Below, piece after piece: positions 5,727 through 8,520 of a stretch of 8,520 bases of DNA; within the stretch, counting starts at the first letter, position 1; every line of letters begins with the position of its first letter. The notes beneath the pieces were generated by a model. That model was not told where the DNA came from, did no database searches, and was given only the letters and a program-made list of their open reading frames with translations. The position numbers and the translations under genes were made by a program. The stretch is from NCBI GenBank assembly GCA_003647525.1, contig QMMZ01000054.1:1-8520 (forward strand). Reading direction: 5' to 3'. This stretch comes from Deltaproteobacteria bacterium. Its GTDB lineage: Bacteria; Desulfobacterota; Desulfobacteria; Desulfobacterales; ETH-SRB1.

Positions 5727-6995
5727 ATGAGTAATATTGAAAGCTGGGACTGGGAAAGCAAAGAAAAAATGCTTGCCGATACAGCAAAATGGAAAGACCG
5801 GTTTGAAGATGTCTGGGAGCCTTATATCAGTCCCGATGGTGAGAAGATAGCCTCTATTGTTAAAATAGGGGAAGGAGAACACAACATAGCTATTAATGAA
5901 GGAACCTGGGAAGAACCGTTTGAAAAGATATGGTATTCAAGATTCAGCCCAGACGGCCGTTTGACCGCTCTTATAACAAAGGACATGGAATGGACAATGG
6001 CTGTAGATGGAAAGACATGGGAACAAATGTATGAGTATATCTGGGATACCAAATTCAGCGCTGATGGCAAGATTATAGTTGCGACCACTAAAGTAGATGG
6101 CGCTTATGGGATAACAATAAACGAAAAGACTTTGGAATGCCCGATTAAGCTTGAAAGTATAGCAAGTCATGTAATAAGCCCTGATGGTAAAATATCGGCT
6201 GCAATAGCTCAAACTCTTCCTCTTGCAGAAGGCGATGTTAATGCATTTACGAAAGGCGCCTGGTCGGTAGTTGTAAACGGCAAGCCGTGGAATGAAAACT
6301 ATGCTGATATTTACGGCCTGGCAATCAGCGATGACGACAAGAATATTGTTGCAGAATACAGGAATAGTATTTGTGAATACGGCATTCTCGTAAATGAAAA
6401 ACCGTGGAATGAAAAATTTGTTTGCACATGGGAGCCTGTTTTTCATCCAAGTAATAGTGATGAAGTAACAGCACCGGTCAGGCAGGAAGGCCAGTGGTTC
6501 CTGGCGACAAACGGCAGGATTGTCTGGAACACAGGTTTTATCAACATAATGCATCAAACCTACAGTCCTGATGGCAACAATATTGCGGCAGCAGTTGCCC
6601 CGCAGTTCGCCAAATGGACAATCGCCGTTAATGGACAGCCATGGTCAAAAACATTCAATGAATGTATCTTAAAACCATGTTTCAGCCCGGATGGCAGAAA
6701 GGTAGCCGCAATTGCAAAAGACAGCGGCAACTGGTTCCTCGTTGTTGATGGAACCATACTTGGAGGAGCTTTTGATAATATCTGGGAGCCTGTTTTCAGT
6801 CCCGGTGGTGACAAGGTAATATGCAAGGTAGAGAAAAACGGTAAGTATGCTGTCGCGGTTAACGGCAAAATTCGGGGAAACGATTATGAAGCCCTCTGGA
6901 ATCCTGTTATATCGCCTGATGGAACCAAGGTAATGATATGTGGCGTAGAAGACGGGAAATATTATCGCAAAGTAGTTTCCTTAAATGATATATAA
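5727..6995 (+). CDS. tmcD: TmcD, tryptophan-rich subunit of the Tmc transmembrane redox complex
   Basis: The 422-residue protein is built of about ten degenerate units with a period near 39 residues. Each has the form (I/V/L)W-x-P-x-(F/I)SPDG-x-K-(I/V)-A, then a strand ending in (V/I)NGK-x-W. The SPDG-like turns fall at residues 35, 74, 111, 151, 201, 240, 280, 320, 358 and 396; units five and six are degraded (SDDD, HPSN). This predicts a beta-propeller-like fold. Twenty Trp residues are spread regularly through the repeats, matching the description of Desulfovibrio TmcD as a tryptophan-rich protein. There is no signal peptide or membrane segment, so it should sit in the cytoplasm beside TmcB. 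No cofactor-binding motif is seen, and its catalytic or structural role is unknown even in characterised species. Identification rests on this architecture plus the adjoining tmcC and tmcB genes. It is separated from tmcC by 94 bp of AT-rich DNA with no recognisable terminator. Confidence 0.85.
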   Translation: MSNIESWDWESKEKMLADTAKWKDRFEDVWEPYISPDGEKIASIVKIGEGEHNIAINEGTWEEPFEKIWYSRFSPDGRLTALITKDMEWTMAVDGKTWEQMYEYIWDTKFSADGKIIVATTKVDGAYGITINEKTLECPIKLESIASHVISPDGKISAAIAQTLPLAEGDVNAFTKGAWSVVVNGKPWNENYADIYGLAISDDDKNIVAEYRNSICEYGILVNEKPWNEKFVCTWEPVFHPSNSDEVTAPVRQEGQWFLATNGRIVWNTGFINIMHQTYSPDGNNIAAAVAPQFAKWTIAVNGQPWSKTFNECILKPCFSPDGRKVAAIAKDSGNWFLVVDGTILGGAFDNIWEPVFSPGGDKVICKVEKNGKYAVAVNGKIRGNDYEALWNPVISPDGTKVMICGVEDGKYYRKVVSLNDI

Positions 6996-7077
6996 AATTA
7001 AGTTAATAATAAGTGTTTTTATTTAATAAAATAAATATAAATATAAAGCTAAAAGTTTTGAATAATATTTTCAAAAA

Positions 7078-7082
7078 GGGGG
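7078..7082 (+). promoter_or_regulatory. Ribosome binding site of tmcC
   Basis: GGGGG sits seven bases before the ATG at 7090, inside an otherwise strongly AT-rich spacer. It is the only plausible Shine-Dalgarno there and supports this start. Confidence 0.7.
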
Positions 7083-7089
7083 AAAACAA

Positions 7090-7737
7090 ATGTATGAATT
7101 TGTTAGCGGTACGCTTGTATGGATAGCCTTTATAATATTTATCGGCGGGAGCCTGTATAAATTATACTGCATGTTGGCCGGCGCTAAAAAGGATGTAACT
7201 TTATTCAGGCATATGTCATTAAAGCACAGTTTAAATTCTCTTGTGCACTGGGTAATACCGTTTAATAATCAGTATATGCAAAAAAGACCAATTTTTACTA
7301 CAGTCTCTTTTGCTTTTCATATATGTTTAATACTTACGCCTATTTTTCTTCTGGCTCATCTTGTTCTATTGGATGAATCGTGGAATATAAGCTGGTTTAA
7401 TATTCCAGACGGGATCGCAGACTGGATGACAATTATAGTTATTGCCGGGTGTATCTTTTACTTATATAGAAGATTAACAGACCCGGTGGTAAAAAACGTC
7501 ACCGATGGTTCGGACTATCTTCTGCTTGCAATTACCGCTCTTCCTTTTATAACCGGCTTCATTGCATACCATCAATTATTTGCCTATAAAACCATACTGA
7601 TACTTCACATCCTTGCAGGTGAAATCATGCTGATAGCCATTCCTTTTACAAGGCTAAGCCACATGCTCTTCTTTGTTTTTACAAGAGCATTATTCGGGAG
7701 TGAACAGGGTTATTGGAAACATTCAAAGGACTGGTAA
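7090..7737 (+). CDS. tmcC: TmcC, membrane cytochrome b subunit of the Tmc complex (NarI/HmcE-like)
   Basis: The 215-residue protein has five predicted transmembrane helices (about 5-26, 69-94, 112-127, 142-161, 168-198), the layout of the nitrate reductase gamma subunit/HmcE family. Histidines expected to bind two b hemes are present in two helices: His77 and His90 in the second, His173 and His191 in the fifth. The His173-His191 spacing of 18 equals that of the heme ligands His187 and His205 in E. coli NarI; the first pair is spaced 13 rather than 10. In Desulfovibrio, TmcC connects periplasmic cytochrome c3 (TmcA) with the cytoplasmic Fe-S subunit TmcB and may couple electron flow to proton or charge movement. 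The start is supported by the GGGGG ribosome site. tmcB follows after 37 bp, consistent with one operon. Family membership is clear; the Tmc assignment, as opposed to another Hmc-like complex, relies on the flanking tmcD and tmcB. Confidence 0.88.
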   Translation: MYEFVSGTLVWIAFIIFIGGSLYKLYCMLAGAKKDVTLFRHMSLKHSLNSLVHWVIPFNNQYMQKRPIFTTVSFAFHICLILTPIFLLAHLVLLDESWNISWFNIPDGIADWMTIIVIAGCIFYLYRRLTDPVVKNVTDGSDYLLLAITALPFITGFIAYHQLFAYKTILILHILAGEIMLIAIPFTRLSHMLFFVFTRALFGSEQGYWKHSKDW

Positions 7738-7762
7738 AATTTAACAGCAAAACAATAATGTT

Positions 7763-7768
7763 AAGGAG
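7763..7768 (+). promoter_or_regulatory. Ribosome binding site of tmcB
   Basis: AAGGAG lies six bases before the ATG at 7775 and selects that start. Confidence 0.8.
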
Positions 7769-7774
7769 AATATT

Positions 7775-8520
7775 ATGAAACCCACCATAGCTATAAGAGA
7801 ACCGGTCGTAGATGATCTCATGGACCAGACCGAGAAAATACTCACCGAGGAACAAATAGAAAAAGTTATCAATGAAGTTATAGATAAAGAAACCGGCGTG
7901 CGTTTGCAAACTTACGTTAATACATGTATTCACTGCGGATTATGTGCAGAGGCATGTCATTGGTATCTTTCTAATGACAGGGATGTCAGTTTTGCTCCTG
8001 TTACAAAGGTAAAAGATACCATCTGGGTAATGCTGGAAAAAAAAGGAAAGGTTGACGCGGCATTTATCAAAAGATGCTCTCAAATCGCCCATACCGAATG
8101 TAACTGCTGCCGGCGCTGCGGCATGTATTGTCCGTTTGGAATTGATATCGCATACATGATGCTTGTTGTTCGCAGGATATGCGCAAAGCTGGAAATGGTG
8201 CCTCTTTACCTGCAGGATACGGTTAACAGCCATGCTGCCACAATGAACCAGATGTGGGTAAAACCGGATGAATGGATAGATACTCTCCAGTGGCAGGAAG
8301 AAGAAGCACAGGGATATGTGCCAAGCGCTCGTTTGCCCCTGGAAAAAGAAGGCGCGGAAATAATGTACTCTGTTATTGGGCCTGAACCAAAATTTTTGGC
8401 CCAGCTCCTTGGCAATATTACGGTAATTATGAAGGTGGCAGGTCTTGACTGGACAATGCCTGCAACAGCCGGCTGGGATAACAGCAATATGGCTATGTAT
8501 TCAGGGGACTTCGAGATCAT
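7775..8520 (+). CDS. tmcB: TmcB, iron-sulfur subunit of the Tmc complex, N-terminal 248 residues (runs off the right edge)
   Basis: An open frame starts at the ATG at 7775 and stays open to the window end, giving 248 complete codons. A [4Fe-4S] ferredoxin motif, C51-x2-C54-x2-C57-x3-C61 (CIHCGLCAEAC), is followed by a second, C109-x2-C112-x2-C115-x3-C119P (ending CGMYCPFGID), with extra cysteines at 101 and 111. This is the two-cluster head of HdrD/HmcF-like proteins. The cysteine-rich CCG domain expected at the C-terminus, which in HdrD-type proteins holds the catalytic or special cluster, would lie outside the window. In Desulfovibrio, TmcB is the cytoplasmic-side subunit that takes electrons from the TmcC hemes and is thought to feed the sulfate reduction pathway. 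There is no signal peptide, consistent with that side. Residues from about 130 on are family-like without recognisable motifs. The partner cytochrome gene tmcA is expected next but not visible. Confidence 0.88.
   Translation, partial: MKPTIAIREPVVDDLMDQTEKILTEEQIEKVINEVIDKETGVRLQTYVNTCIHCGLCAEACHWYLSNDRDVSFAPVTKVKDTIWVMLEKKGKVDAAFIKRCSQIAHTECNCCRRCGMYCPFGIDIAYMMLVVRRICAKLEMVPLYLQDTVNSHAATMNQMWVKPDEWIDTLQWQEEEAQGYVPSARLPLEKEGAEIMYSVIGPEPKFLAQLLGNITVIMKVAGLDWTMPATAGWDNSNMAMYSGDFEI

Noticed and set aside
5937..6557. Long minus-strand open frame (206 codons) inside tmcD
   Set aside because: Its sequence is only the antisense of the tmcD repeats, has no ribosome site or family resemblance, and the plus strand gives a coherent repeat protein.
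8206..8520. Minus-strand open frame at the right edge
   Set aside because: It overlaps tmcB entirely, and the plus strand encodes conserved ferredoxin motifs in a continuous frame from 7775.

Overview
The window looks like chromosome of a sulfate-reducing member of the Desulfobacterota, most likely a Desulfobacterales-type organism. The main evidence is a set of genes for the Tmc transmembrane redox complex (tmcD, tmcC and the start of tmcB), a complex characterised in Desulfovibrio. Supporting signs are a sigma-54 activator whose PAS domain carries a Cys/His cluster, AT-rich intergenic DNA and short dispersed-type repeats. The assignment rests on gene content; there is no rRNA or other phylogenetic marker here.

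Layout. Positions 1-942 (minus strand) hold the N-terminal 314 residues of a membrane-bound sensor histidine kinase that runs off the left edge. After a divergent intergenic region comes a four-helix-bundle (23S rRNA intervening-sequence type) gene at 1218-1529. It keeps only the N-terminal half of its family and ends inside a palindromic repeat (1526-1581). Next is cinA (1613-2854), complete with both domains. Then comes a sigma-54 enhancer-binding protein with two PAS domains (2881-4767). A 327-bp regulatory region (4768-5094) contains nested palindromes, ATGTCA repeats and a very good sigma-54 -24/-12 promoter. It leads to a single-domain receiver protein (5095-5544) that lacks the phospho-acceptor Asp and the conserved Lys. 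After a 182-bp gap rich in short tandem repeats come tmcD (5727-6995), tmcC (7090-7737) and tmcB (7775 to the right edge, incomplete), each with a clear ribosome binding site.

How the parts may work together. TmcC is a five-helix membrane subunit with His pairs suited to two b hemes. TmcB carries [4Fe-4S] sites on the cytoplasmic side, and TmcD is a tryptophan-rich propeller-like cytoplasmic protein. In Desulfovibrio the complex moves electrons from periplasmic type II cytochrome c3 (TmcA) across the membrane towards cytoplasmic sulfate reduction; tmcA would be expected just beyond the right edge. Gene order here is D-C-B, the reverse of the A-B-C-D order I recall for Desulfovibrio vulgaris. 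The inferred circuit is that the PAS/AAA+ activator at 2881-4767 senses a redox or ligand signal and drives sigma-54 transcription from about 4971 into the pseudo-receiver gene and possibly on into tmcDCB. This circuit is the most interesting part of the window. It is inferred from adjacency and promoter type, not demonstrated.
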